From the NCBI GenBank assembly GCA_003151975.1, contig PLZD01000061.1, positions 4,120 through 67,620 on the forward strand: a DNA stretch of 63,501 nt. Direction: 5' to 3'. Positions 43,464 to 51,281 of this stretch are shown piece after piece. The translations under genes and the position numbers were made by a program. The notes beneath the pieces are model-generated. The model made no database searches. It worked only from the letters and a program-made list of their open reading frames with translations, and was not told the origin of the DNA. This DNA is from Elusimicrobiota bacterium (GTDB lineage: Bacteria; Elusimicrobiota; Elusimicrobia; UBA1565; UBA9628). Each line of letters starts with the position of its first letter. Position 1 is the stretch's first letter.

Positions 43464-43494
43464 GTGACGAGGATCACGCGTGATCCAGATCACA
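43464..43494. promoter_or_regulatory. tandem CRP-like sites upstream of tetR
   Basis: GTGA-N6-TCAC occurs twice: 43464-43477 and 43480-43493. The second, CGTGATCCAGATCACA, matches 14 of 16 positions of the E. coli CRP consensus. They end just before the -35 box at 43500. The island's Crp-family protein carries the RETVxR helix that reads such half-sites. An overlapping palindrome GGATCACGCGTGATCC (43471-43486) joins the two sites. Confidence 0.65.
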
Positions 43495-43499
43495 CCCCC

Positions 43500-43531
43500 T
43501 TGACAAATTCAGATAGTCAGTGTATACTGAC
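43500..43531 (+). promoter_or_regulatory. tetR promoter with operator overlapping -10
   Basis: TTGACA (43500-43505), 17-base spacer, TATACT (43523-43528). The palindromic operator GTCAGT-GTAT-ACTGAC (43516-43531) covers the -10. The GTG start at 43535 follows six bases after the -10, predicting a leaderless transcript and autorepression. Confidence 0.88.
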
Positions 43532-43534
43532 CAT

Positions 43535-44218
43535 GTGAAATCAAATCGGCGCTCGCGAATGACGAACGAAGATCGACGCGAGCTGATCCTGAAGGCGGCC
43601 CGTGAACTCTTCGCGCGCACTGGCCTCGAGGGAGCTCGCACGGCGCAGCTCGCGAAAGCCGCGGGGGTCTCCGAGCGCCTCCTTTATAAGCACTTCCCTA
43701 GCAAAGAGGCTCTTCACGAGGCGGCGCTCAAATCCATGGTCGATGAAATCCTCGGGGGAGGCAGCCGCGTCATGTCGCTGGAGCCCTCCACATCGACCCT
43801 CGTCGTTTTGACGCACTATCTGGTTCATGTTCTCTTAGTGCATTCCCCGGAGCGCGACGCTCACGTAAGGGCTATTTTGAGAAGCCTGGCCGGCGACACC
43901 CGCTTCGTGCGCTACGCGCACGCGCAAGGCGTGGGGCTGATCCGCGCGAAGCTTCAGAAGTGCGTCGAGGCGGCCATCGCCGCTGGCGATATCCCCAAGA
44001 AAGGCGCTCGGCCCCGAGTCGCGAGTTTTCTCACGGAAGCTCTCGTGGAAGGGGTGGGGCCCTGGCTCATGTCGGATCCGCCGGTCGTCGACTTCGGGAT
44101 CGACCGGGAGAGCCTGATTGAGGAAGTGACCCGATTCGCGCTGCGAGGACTGGGACTCGGCGAAGAGACGATTCGCCGTTCGTACAATCCCAAGGCGTTG
44201 GCCCTCTTGGCGGGCTGA
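43535..44218 (+). CDS. TetR-family transcriptional regulator of the efflux operon
   Basis: 227 residues. The N-terminal helix-turn-helix is clear: ILKAARELFARTGLEGARTA, QLAKAAGVSERLLYKHFPSK. The C-terminal ligand/dimer domain is helical and ends RRSYNPKALALLAG. I prefer GTG 43535 from the promoter geometry; ATG 43559 (MTNEDRRELILKAA) is an alternative and lacks a Shine-Dalgarno. Matching operators at its own promoter and at 44236-44251 indicate that it represses both itself and the downstream efflux operon until an inducer binds. Confidence 0.9.
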   Translation: MKSNRRSRMTNEDRRELILKAARELFARTGLEGARTAQLAKAAGVSERLLYKHFPSKEALHEAALKSMVDEILGGGSRVMSLEPSTSTLVVLTHYLVHVLLVHSPERDAHVRAILRSLAGDTRFVRYAHAQGVGLIRAKLQKCVEAAIAAGDIPKKGARPRVASFLTEALVEGVGPWLMSDPPVVDFGIDRESLIEEVTRFALRGLGLGEETIRRSYNPKALALLAG

Positions 44219-44224
44219 TTTTTT

Positions 44225-44253
44225 TTGACGTGATAGTCAGTATACACTGACTA
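44225..44253 (+). promoter_or_regulatory. efflux-operon promoter with TetR operator
   Basis: TTGACG (44225-44230), 17-base spacer, TGACTA (44248-44253). GTCAGTATACACTGAC (44236-44251) is the exact reverse complement of the 16-mer operator at the tetR promoter. A T8 run just after the tetR stop (44219-44226) may end the tetR message. Confidence 0.75.
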
Positions 44254-44278
44254 ATGAAGCAAAAGGAGAGACCGGATT

Positions 44279-44443
44279 ATGAATCAGCGGGAACATAAAG
44301 CAGGCCCTGGCGAAGCAGTCCATGAATTTCCTCTCGCCGCGGCGTTGCGCGTCGCCTTTTTTAAAGACGGCCTGCGCGGCGTGAATCCGACGCGAACCGC
44401 TGAGCTGAGGAGCATCCGGCAAGCGACGCAGGTGATAGCATGA
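44279..44443 (+). CDS. 54-residue leader protein of the efflux operon
   Basis: Reads MNQREHKAGPGEAVHEFPLA and continues to a TGA that overlaps the next start (ATGA). AAGGAGAG stands 8 bases before the ATG, the best ribosome site in the island. The product is basic, soluble, with no membrane helix or known motif; VNPTRTAELRSIRQATQVIA ends it. It may be a real small protein or a translational leader that couples ribosomes into the transporter gene. Confidence 0.55.
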   Translation: MNQREHKAGPGEAVHEFPLAAALRVAFFKDGLRGVNPTRTAELRSIRQATQVIA

Positions 44444-45600
44444 CCGACTTTCTTATTCGTCGCGGCCCCGCTATAAAGGAACAACCTGTGATGAAACACG
44501 AAAACCAGCCGGGCAACGGCGACACGATCTTCCTGGCGCTGCTCGGCATCCTCGCCCTGGGCGGGATGCTGACGATCCTGCTTCCATTCGTCGGTCCCAT
44601 CATCATGGGCGGCGCCATAGCGATCACCGCGTACCCCGTGCACCTGGGGATGGGGCGACGCTGGCCCGGGCTTTCGCCGGTCGTGCGCTCACTGCTGATC
44701 AATCTGGTGATCTTGATGCTGTTTATCCTGCCCGTCTTCTTCCTCGCGCGGACGGCGGCGGGCCAGGTGGATACGATTCGGCCCGTGCTGGCTCGCTGGG
44801 TCGAAGCCAGCCAAGCGATTCACCGAGGGAGGCTGAACGGTCCCTTCAGCGCGTTGCGGCCGATCCCGGACGTCGTAGCGCGCCAGAGCGGGATGAGCGC
44901 CGCTCAGGCGACAGCCTTGCTGCTGCCCCGCGCGGCGCGGGGCTTCGACAAGCTTGCCGAAGGCGCGGGAAATGCCGCCGCGGATCTCTTTCAAGGCGCC
45001 CTCTGCCTCGTCTTGTGTCCTCTCATCACTTTCTTCCTGCTGGTCAACGGACCGGAGTATGTCGAGCGGTTGAGCGGGCTGCTCCCGCTGCGCGCGGAGG
45101 ACCGGCGGCGCCTCTTCGAGCGAACGCGCGATGCCACCATAGCGGTCGTTCGCGGTCTCTTTTTGACGGCGCTGCTCGAGACCGCAGTCGCGACGCTGGG
45201 CTACGCGCTGATGGGAATCCCGTGCGCGGTCTTGCTAGGCGTACTGACGGGCTTTGCCAGCATCGTGCCGGTCATCGGCACGAGCAGCGTCTGGGTGCCC
45301 GCCGGCCTGGCGATGATACTTGCTGGACAGACCGTTCGGGGCGGCCTCGTCCTCGTTTGGGGGACTGGTATGGTCCTCCTGATCGACAACGTCGCGGCGC
45401 CCTGGCTGGTCGGACACCGGATTCGCATGAGTCTCCTGCCCATGTTGTTCGGGATGCTGGGCGGCGCGGCGGTTTTTGGGGTGAAAGGGCTTTTAATCGG
45501 ACCGCTGATCATGTCGATCTCGCCCACAGTTTTCGAGCTGATACGCATTCGCGTCATCAGCCCAAGGAAGAAGCAGATGAATGGAGGAACACACGAATGA
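44440..45600 (+). CDS. AI-2E family transporter (PerM/YdiK-like)
   Basis: 386 residues, about eight membrane helices in the family order: an N-terminal pair (LALLGILALGGMLTILLPFV), a central soluble region, and the conserved C-terminal block with GVLTGFASIVPVIGTSSVWV and VGHRIRMSLLPMLFGMLGGA. The ATG at 44440 overlaps the small ORF stop; ATG 44491 (MKHENQPGNG) with AAGGA upstream is an alternative. Family members export autoinducer-2 or act as Na+/H+ antiporters, so substrate is open. Confidence 0.85.
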   Translation: MTDFLIRRGPAIKEQPVMKHENQPGNGDTIFLALLGILALGGMLTILLPFVGPIIMGGAIAITAYPVHLGMGRRWPGLSPVVRSLLINLVILMLFILPVFFLARTAAGQVDTIRPVLARWVEASQAIHRGRLNGPFSALRPIPDVVARQSGMSAAQATALLLPRAARGFDKLAEGAGNAAADLFQGALCLVLCPLITFFLLVNGPEYVERLSGLLPLRAEDRRRLFERTRDATIAVVRGLFLTALLETAVATLGYALMGIPCAVLLGVLTGFASIVPVIGTSSVWVPAGLAMILAGQTVRGGLVLVWGTGMVLLIDNVAAPWLVGHRIRMSLLPMLFGMLGGAAVFGVKGLLIGPLIMSISPTVFELIRIRVISPRKKQMNGGTHE

Positions 45601-46241
45601 TGAGTCAGAGAGTCGGCAAGCGGGCGATAGGCATGTTGCTGCTTCTGTCGCCCGTCGTCGCTCAGGCCGCGCATTTCGTCGACGTTCGAACCGCCGCGGC
45701 GATCCGCGAATGCCTGACCGTGACGCTTCGGGCGGAAGTCTTGGATAGAACCGACGGCGATTCCGTCGCGCGCGTCCGGAGCTACCATCTCAGAGTCGCG
45801 ATCCCGGAGGGAACCGTTCCCGACGTGCGCGTCGGCTCATCGATCCGCGTCTCGCTTCCTGTCGTTCACCACGCCGAGGCTTTCGCCAAGGTCATGTCCG
45901 TAACCGGCGGCGACATCACGGTGCTCTTATCGGATCAGATACAGCAGCTCGATGGACTGCGGCTTAAGGCGGACCTTCCGCTCAAGCCGGTCAATCTCTA
46001 TCGCATCCCCTTCCAGGCCGTTTACAGCCCGAGGGGGATCACGACGGAGACCTTCGTCTTCGACGGCGCGCGCGTGAGCCTCGTTCGCGTCGCCGTCCTG
46101 GAGATCCACGACGACGGCGGTATCGTCGTTTCATCGAGCCATTTGGCCGATGCGAGGGTCGTCGTCAACGGATTGGACAATCTGGTTTCGGGAGATGAAG
46201 TGAACCTTATGCCCGCCGCTCAGGAGGTCGCCCATGATTAA
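45597..46241 (+). CDS. secreted adaptor-like protein, reduced membrane-fusion-protein fold
   Basis: 214 residues with a signal peptide (RAIGMLLLLSPVVAQAAH). The rest is beta-rich and resembles the barrel and membrane-proximal domains of RND adaptors (GSSIRVSLPVVHHAEAFAKV, YRIPFQAVYSPRGITTETFV, LDNLVSGDEVNLMP). The alpha-hairpin and split lipoyl domain expected of a full adaptor are absent. The ATG follows GGAGG and overlaps the AI-2E gene; the RND gene starts within its last eight bases. It is the only adaptor candidate in the operon. Confidence 0.65.
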   Translation: MMSQRVGKRAIGMLLLLSPVVAQAAHFVDVRTAAAIRECLTVTLRAEVLDRTDGDSVARVRSYHLRVAIPEGTVPDVRVGSSIRVSLPVVHHAEAFAKVMSVTGGDITVLLSDQIQQLDGLRLKADLPLKPVNLYRIPFQAVYSPRGITTETFVFDGARVSLVRVAVLEIHDDGGIVVSSSHLADARVVVNGLDNLVSGDEVNLMPAAQEVAHD

Positions 46242-49200
46242 CCCGCCGAAGGAGCTGGGAATATTCGGTTGGAAGCGCCTGCTCCTCACGATCGCCGTGC
46301 TCTTGTTCCTCAACGGCATCGTGAAGTGGTTTTCGACCCCGCAGGAGGAGGACCCGCAGCTGCCTCCACGGGATGGCATTGTCACGGTGATATATCCCGG
46401 CGCGCCGCCTGCCGACGTCGAGCGGCTGGTCGCGAAGCCGATCGAGGACGAGCTGGCGCAGGTCGAGGAGGTCCGAGAGATCAAGACGCGCATGAGGACC
46501 GACCTCTTGTTCATGCAGATCAAGCTCAAGGACTCGGTGACGCACGAACGCACCGAGGAAGCCTGGAACAAGGTCCAGCGCGCGCTGGATCGCGCGGCGG
46601 TCAAGCTCCCCGAGACCGCCGGACGTCCTGACCTCAACCGCGACATCTACGATCAGGACGCCGTCTTCCTGGCGCTTTACGGCGGTTCGGATCGCCTCGT
46701 TCTCTTCGATCAGGCGCGGGCGCTCAAGGACCGTCTGCAGCTGAGCCCCATGGTCAAGGCCATCGATCAGGTCTGCCCTCCGGGAGAGCAGCTCACTGTC
46801 CTGCTGGATCGCGAAAAGGGCGCGCGCCTCGGAATCTCGATCGAGAATTTCGTCAAGCAGCTGCGCGGCGGAAACGCGGCGATCCCATCCGGCTACGTCT
46901 TCCTTAACGGCGAGAAGGTCACGGTCCTGACGAACTCGTTCTACCGGTCGGCGGAGGAGCTCTCGAAGTTCCCGATCGTCCTGAGGTCGGGCGAGACCGT
47001 CCTGCTGAGCGACATCGCCAAGATCTCGAGGACGCCGACGTTCCCCGTGCGCGAGAGCATGAACTTCAACGGCGCGGCGGCAACGGGCATCGGCGTCGTC
47101 CCGCAAAAATACCTGAACCTCACCAAGTTCGGCGAGGAGGTCCGCCGGATCGTCGAGGAATACGAGCAGACCGATTCCTTTAAGAAGTCCGGCTTAAAGA
47201 TCGAGGAGGTCAGCTTCCAGCCGCATTATGTCGAGGAGCGCGTCCGAGACATCGGCTTGGACTTGCTCAAGGCCATCGTGCTGGTCGGAGGCGTGCTGAT
47301 GCTGATGCTCGGCGTGCGCGTCGGCTCGATCGTGGCCATCCAAGTTCCTTTCGTGAGCGCCGTGGCCTTCGGCCTTTTCGCGATGACGGGAGGGATCGTC
47401 AATCAGATCTCGATTGCGGCCTTCATTCTGGCGATAGGCCTGCTGGTCGACAACGTGGTCGTCATCGTCGACGGCATCCAGACCAAGCTCGACGCGGGCC
47501 TCGGCGCCGTCGAGGCGGGCGAGACGACGAGAAAGGAGTACCTCATCCCGCTCCTGGCCGGCACGCTGACCACGATCGCGGCGTTCCTTCCGATGCTGAT
47601 CTCGCACGGCATCTCGGCGGACTTCACGCGCTCCATCGGCGTCGTGGCGACGCTGGCCTTGGGCTGCAGTTACCTGTTCTGCATCTTCGTCACCCCGATC
47701 CTCGCGGCGGCGTTGTTGAGGAAAGGCAAGGCGCGGCAGTGGACCTTCGTCGAGCCTCTAGGGAAGAGGATGGGGGAACTCGTTCAGCGGCGCTCGAAGC
47801 TCCTCGCGCTCGCAGCTCTGGGGGCCGTCGTCTGCGCCTTTCTGGGGTTCAGGTTCGTGAAGCAGCAGTTCTTCCCTTACGCCGATCGCGACATGGTGAT
47901 CGTCGACATCCAGCTCCCCGAGGGGACCCATTACGAGTCCACCCGACGGGCCGCGTCCTTGGTCGAGGCGGCTTTGCTTAGGGACCCGCGGGTCAAGTCG
48001 GTGACCACGCTGCTGGGCCGCGGCGTGCCGCCCTTCTACTACAACCTCCCGCGGGAGCCCAATGCTCCGCACATCGCGCAAATGATCGTGCGGACGACGA
48101 GCGTCAAAGCGGCGCGCTACCTGAAGCTAGATCGCGAGGAAGAGCTCAAGCGCTTGGTCCCTTTCGGCGTCCTCATCGTCAAGGAGATCTCCCAAGGTCC
48201 GCCGGTCAAGGCGCCCATCGAGGTCCGCGTCTTTTCGGACGATCCTGTGAAGCTTCAGGAAGCCGCGCAAAAGGCCTTCGCGCTCGTGCGCGAGGCCAAG
48301 GGCGTGGCGTCGGTGCGCTCGACGCTCGGCGTGGGAGCGCTCTCGTACAAAGTCGACGTCAACGACAGCGCGGCCGGGCTTTACGGGGTGACCCGGGCCG
48401 ACGTCGCGGCCATCGTGCTGGCCAAGACGTCCGGCGTGCCGATCGCGACCTTCCGCGGCGGCAGCGATCCCTACATGATCGACCTCATCTACGATACCAA
48501 CGAGAAGTCGAGCTTCTCGGAGATCGGCAAGAGCTACCTGGGGTCGACCAGGACGGACGACGTCTCCGTGCGGACCGTCGTCCAGAACTCCGTCCAGTAC
48601 GGACCGGCGGTCCTGGAGCATTATGACCGCTCGCCGGTCGTCTACATCTACGCGCAGCTGGCTCCCGGCTGTTTGGAGAACGTGGCCGACGACAACGTGA
48701 AAAAACAGCTCGCCAAGCTCCAGCCGATGCCGGGCGTGCGCTACGAGCTGGCCGGAGCCATGAAGGAGTCCGCGGATTCCCAGAAAAAAATATTCGCGGC
48801 GCTTCCCGTGGCACTTTTCATTCTGCTGCTCTCGCTTATGTACGAATTCAATTCCTACCGCCGCATCGCGATCATCCTGCTCACGATCCCGCTCTGCATG
48901 ATCGGATCGGTGCCTGGCCTGATCGTGACCGGAAGCACGTTCGGGTTCATGACCTTGCTCGGCATCTTCGCTCTCGCGGGCACGGTCATTCACAACGGCA
49001 TCTTCCTGATCGACTACATCGATCATCGCCGGCATGAGGGGATCCCTCTCGACGAGGCGATCACCGAGGGAATCCAGAGGAGGACTCGGCCGATCATCCT
49101 CACGGCCGTCGCGACCATCGTGGAGCTCATTCCGATGACGATGAGCTCATCCACGCTCTGGCCGCCGTTCGCGTGGGTGATCATCACGGGGTTGACGGTG

Positions 49201-49284
49201 TCGACCTTGATGACGCTGCTGGTGATCCCCTCGGTCTTTAAATTGACCTTCGCAAGGGAGGCTGAACATGCGCACGCTAAATAA
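46234..49284 (+). CDS. RND-family efflux transporter (AcrB/HAE-like)
   Basis: 1016 residues with two repeats of one helix, a large periplasmic domain and five helices. Visible features are EEDPQLPPRDGIVTVIYPGA after TM1, the TM4 relay helix AIGLLVDNVVVIVDGI (VDN where AcrB has VDD), and TM10 LAGTVIHNGIFLIDYIDH. Length and duplication match a complete pump. With the downstream TolC and upstream adaptor-like protein it should form a tripartite proton-driven exporter. Substrate unknown. Confidence 0.92.
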   Translation: MINPPKELGIFGWKRLLLTIAVLLFLNGIVKWFSTPQEEDPQLPPRDGIVTVIYPGAPPADVERLVAKPIEDELAQVEEVREIKTRMRTDLLFMQIKLKDSVTHERTEEAWNKVQRALDRAAVKLPETAGRPDLNRDIYDQDAVFLALYGGSDRLVLFDQARALKDRLQLSPMVKAIDQVCPPGEQLTVLLDREKGARLGISIENFVKQLRGGNAAIPSGYVFLNGEKVTVLTNSFYRSAEELSKFPIVLRSGETVLLSDIAKISRTPTFPVRESMNFNGAAATGIGVVPQKYLNLTKFGEEVRRIVEEYEQTDSFKKSGLKIEEVSFQPHYVEERVRDIGLDLLKAIVLVGGVLMLMLGVRVGSIVAIQVPFVSAVAFGLFAMTGGIVNQISIAAFILAIGLLVDNVVVIVDGIQTKLDAGLGAVEAGETTRKEYLIPLLAGTLTTIAAFLPMLISHGISADFTRSIGVVATLALGCSYLFCIFVTPILAAALLRKGKARQWTFVEPLGKRMGELVQRRSKLLALAALGAVVCAFLGFRFVKQQFFPYADRDMVIVDIQLPEGTHYESTRRAASLVEAALLRDPRVKSVTTLLGRGVPPFYYNLPREPNAPHIAQMIVRTTSVKAARYLKLDREEELKRLVPFGVLIVKEISQGPPVKAPIEVRVFSDDPVKLQEAAQKAFALVREAKGVASVRSTLGVGALSYKVDVNDSAAGLYGVTRADVAAIVLAKTSGVPIATFRGGSDPYMIDLIYDTNEKSSFSEIGKSYLGSTRTDDVSVRTVVQNSVQYGPAVLEHYDRSPVVYIYAQLAPGCLENVADDNVKKQLAKLQPMPGVRYELAGAMKESADSQKKIFAALPVALFILLLSLMYEFNSYRRIAIILLTIPLCMIGSVPGLIVTGSTFGFMTLLGIFALAGTVIHNGIFLIDYIDHRRHEGIPLDEAITEGIQRRTRPIILTAVATIVELIPMTMSSSTLWPPFAWVIITGLTVSTLMTLLVIPSVFKLTFAREAEHAHAK

Positions 49285-50587
49285 GTTCCTGCCGGGGACG
49301 GTCTGCGTTCTCATCCTGTGCCGGGCCATCGCGCACGGCGAGAATGCGACGATCTCGATCAAGGGCGTCTTGGATCGCGCCGCGGCCGGTCCTGAAGTGA
49401 TCGCGGCTCAAGCGCAAGCCAACGCGGCCGGCGAATCGTCGTCCGCGCTTTGGCGGGCGACGTACGCGCCGAAAGTCGGCGGCGTGCTGGCCTACTCCCA
49501 TATGGTCGAGGACCAGTCCGTCGTCCTGCCGTCGTTCGGAGGGATTCTCCTTCCTCCGATGCCGGTCCAGTCCGACATGACGCTGGGCACGGTGCAGATC
49601 ACTCAGCCCCTATTCGACCCTGCGAACATGCTCTACAACACGAAAGCGGCGCAGAAAAAGGCGGAGGCGGCGCGCATCCGCTCCTCGCGTCAAGCGAAGG
49701 AGACCCAGGGCACGGCCATCGGATACTTTCTGCAAATCCTCGAGCTGCGCTCGAAGCGCAGCGCTCTGGAGATCTACAGGAATAATCTGAAGGGGCGGCA
49801 GAACGAGATCACGCGCCTTTATGATCTCGGCGCGGTCAGCGAGAGCGATGTCTTGAAAATAAAATTAGGCATCGATGACGCCGACCAGGGAATCCGCGAG
49901 ATCGCTCTCAAGGAGGATTACTTGGCGCGGATGCTTGCCGTTGTTCTCGGCACCGATCAGGTCAGGACTCCGGAGGATCTGCCGGATGAACTGCCCAATC
50001 CGACCGTCAGGAACGACCTTTCCGATGTGAATCATCTCGAGAAGATCCATGCCATGGACGCGGAGCTCGAATCCCTGAAGTCCGCGCAGAGCGGGTTGAA
50101 GGCGGATTACCTGCCGAAGGTCTCCGCTTTCGCGCAGCATTCCTACACGAACTCGGATCTCTTCAACAGGTCGAGTTTCGATACTGGAGGCGTCCTCCTT
50201 TCCTGGTCGCTCTTCGATGGGGGCGTGAATCTTGCGAAAGCGAAGGCCGTTAAGCACGAGCATGAGTCCTTGGAGCAGATGAGGGGGCTGGAAGCCGGTT
50301 CGATCCAGGCCGGCTTTCGGGACGCGGTGAATACCCTGCAAACCAAGCGGCGGGAATACGATGAGCGCCGCGCCGCTGTAGCCGAGGCGAAAAACGTGGA
50401 GAATATCGAGTTCAAGCGGCTCAAGAACGGCAAGTCGACGGTGAACAACCTCATCGACGCGGAAGATACCCTGAAGGACAGGACGGAGAAGGCGAGCCTG
50501 TCTCGGGTCAATTGGTACGAGGCGTGGTTTCACCTGGAGCTGGCGGCCGGCGAACCGCTCAGCGCTCCAGGGAGTGCGATGCCATGA
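49268..50587 (+). CDS. TolC-family outer-membrane protein of the RND system
   Basis: 439 residues with a signal peptide (LPGTVCVLILCRAIAHGE). TolC-type repeats are visible: TQPLFDPANMLYNTKAAQKK in the first barrel/helix unit and LLSWSLFDGGVNLAKAKAVK in the second, each followed by long helices. The start overlaps the RND gene by 17 bases. It is distinct in sequence from the TolC protein at 18.9 kb. Confidence 0.9.
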   Translation: MRTLNKFLPGTVCVLILCRAIAHGENATISIKGVLDRAAAGPEVIAAQAQANAAGESSSALWRATYAPKVGGVLAYSHMVEDQSVVLPSFGGILLPPMPVQSDMTLGTVQITQPLFDPANMLYNTKAAQKKAEAARIRSSRQAKETQGTAIGYFLQILELRSKRSALEIYRNNLKGRQNEITRLYDLGAVSESDVLKIKLGIDDADQGIREIALKEDYLARMLAVVLGTDQVRTPEDLPDELPNPTVRNDLSDVNHLEKIHAMDAELESLKSAQSGLKADYLPKVSAFAQHSYTNSDLFNRSSFDTGGVLLSWSLFDGGVNLAKAKAVKHEHESLEQMRGLEAGSIQAGFRDAVNTLQTKRREYDERRAAVAEAKNVENIEFKRLKNGKSTVNNLIDAEDTLKDRTEKASLSRVNWYEAWFHLELAAGEPLSAPGSAMP

Positions 50588-51281
50588 AAACGCAACTCGT
50601 CGGAGAGCCGGAGAGCCGGAGAGCTTCTTGGCCACGGTGCCCTACTTCGCGGGCATTCTGTCGGAAAAGCTGCGCAGGCTTGCCGCGCGAAGCGTAGTTA
50701 GACGTCTTCATCGTGGGGAGATCTTGATTGAAACCGGCCACGGACCCGAGTTGGCGTGGCTCGTGAGTTCCGGGTTGATCCTGAGATCCGTTTTCGCCGC
50801 CGACGGCCGGTCGCTGACGGTCGACTTGCGCCGGCCGGCAGAGGGTTTCTGCTCTTCGGGCGATGGCGACCAAACTCCAATCCAGACCTCCGCCCTGATC
50901 GATTCCGTGGTAGTCGGCGTGCCATTGGGTCCAGCGCTCGACGCTATCGCCGGGCGTCCGGATCTGTTGAGACGGTTCACGGGCGATCTGACTGCCAGGC
51001 TCCGAGAGTCGCAAAGCATGCGGGTTATCGTCATCGAATCGGCCGCGCGACGCGTGCTCCGGGTATTGAAGTGGCTCCAGGAAAAGCTTGGACCGAGAAT
51101 CCCTTTCACGCGAAAGGCGATCGCCGACGTGGCCGGTTTGCCCAGAGAAACTGTGATTCGGGCGCTCTCGCCTATCGAGAAGAAAGGCTGGATCCGCAGT
51201 AAGCGCGGCCAGCTTCGGATCATCAGACCCGATAAAATCGCAAGGATGCTCGACGCCGGAGGCCGCCATGATCACAGATGA
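50574..51281 (+). CDS. Crp/Fnr-family transcriptional regulator
   Basis: 235 residues, GTG start overlapping tolC by 14 bases. The N-terminal cNMP-type barrel (RRLHRGEILIETGHGPELAW, VSSGLILRSVF) lacks the GE...R phosphate-binding cassette of true cAMP receptors, so the ligand is unclear. The C-terminal winged helix contains RKAIADVAGLPRETVIRALS; R-E-T-V-x-R matches the CRP recognition helix that reads GTGA. Predicted targets are the tandem sites at 43464-43493. No Cys cluster of the FNR type is seen. Confidence 0.88.
   Translation: MRCHENATRRRAGEPESFLATVPYFAGILSEKLRRLAARSVVRRLHRGEILIETGHGPELAWLVSSGLILRSVFAADGRSLTVDLRRPAEGFCSSGDGDQTPIQTSALIDSVVVGVPLGPALDAIAGRPDLLRRFTGDLTARLRESQSMRVIVIESAARRVLRVLKWLQEKLGPRIPFTRKAIADVAGLPRETVIRALSPIEKKGWIRSKRGQLRIIRPDKIARMLDAGGRHDHR

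Noticed and set aside
44237-44643. Minus-strand frames opposite the small ORF and AI-2E gene start
   Set aside because: Antisense shadows; the plus-strand small ORF has a ribosome site and coupling.
46234-49284. VDN instead of VDD in the RND proton-relay helix as a sign of an inactive pump
   Set aside because: One acidic residue remains, and VDN occurs in many functional-looking RND families, so this is not evidence of loss.
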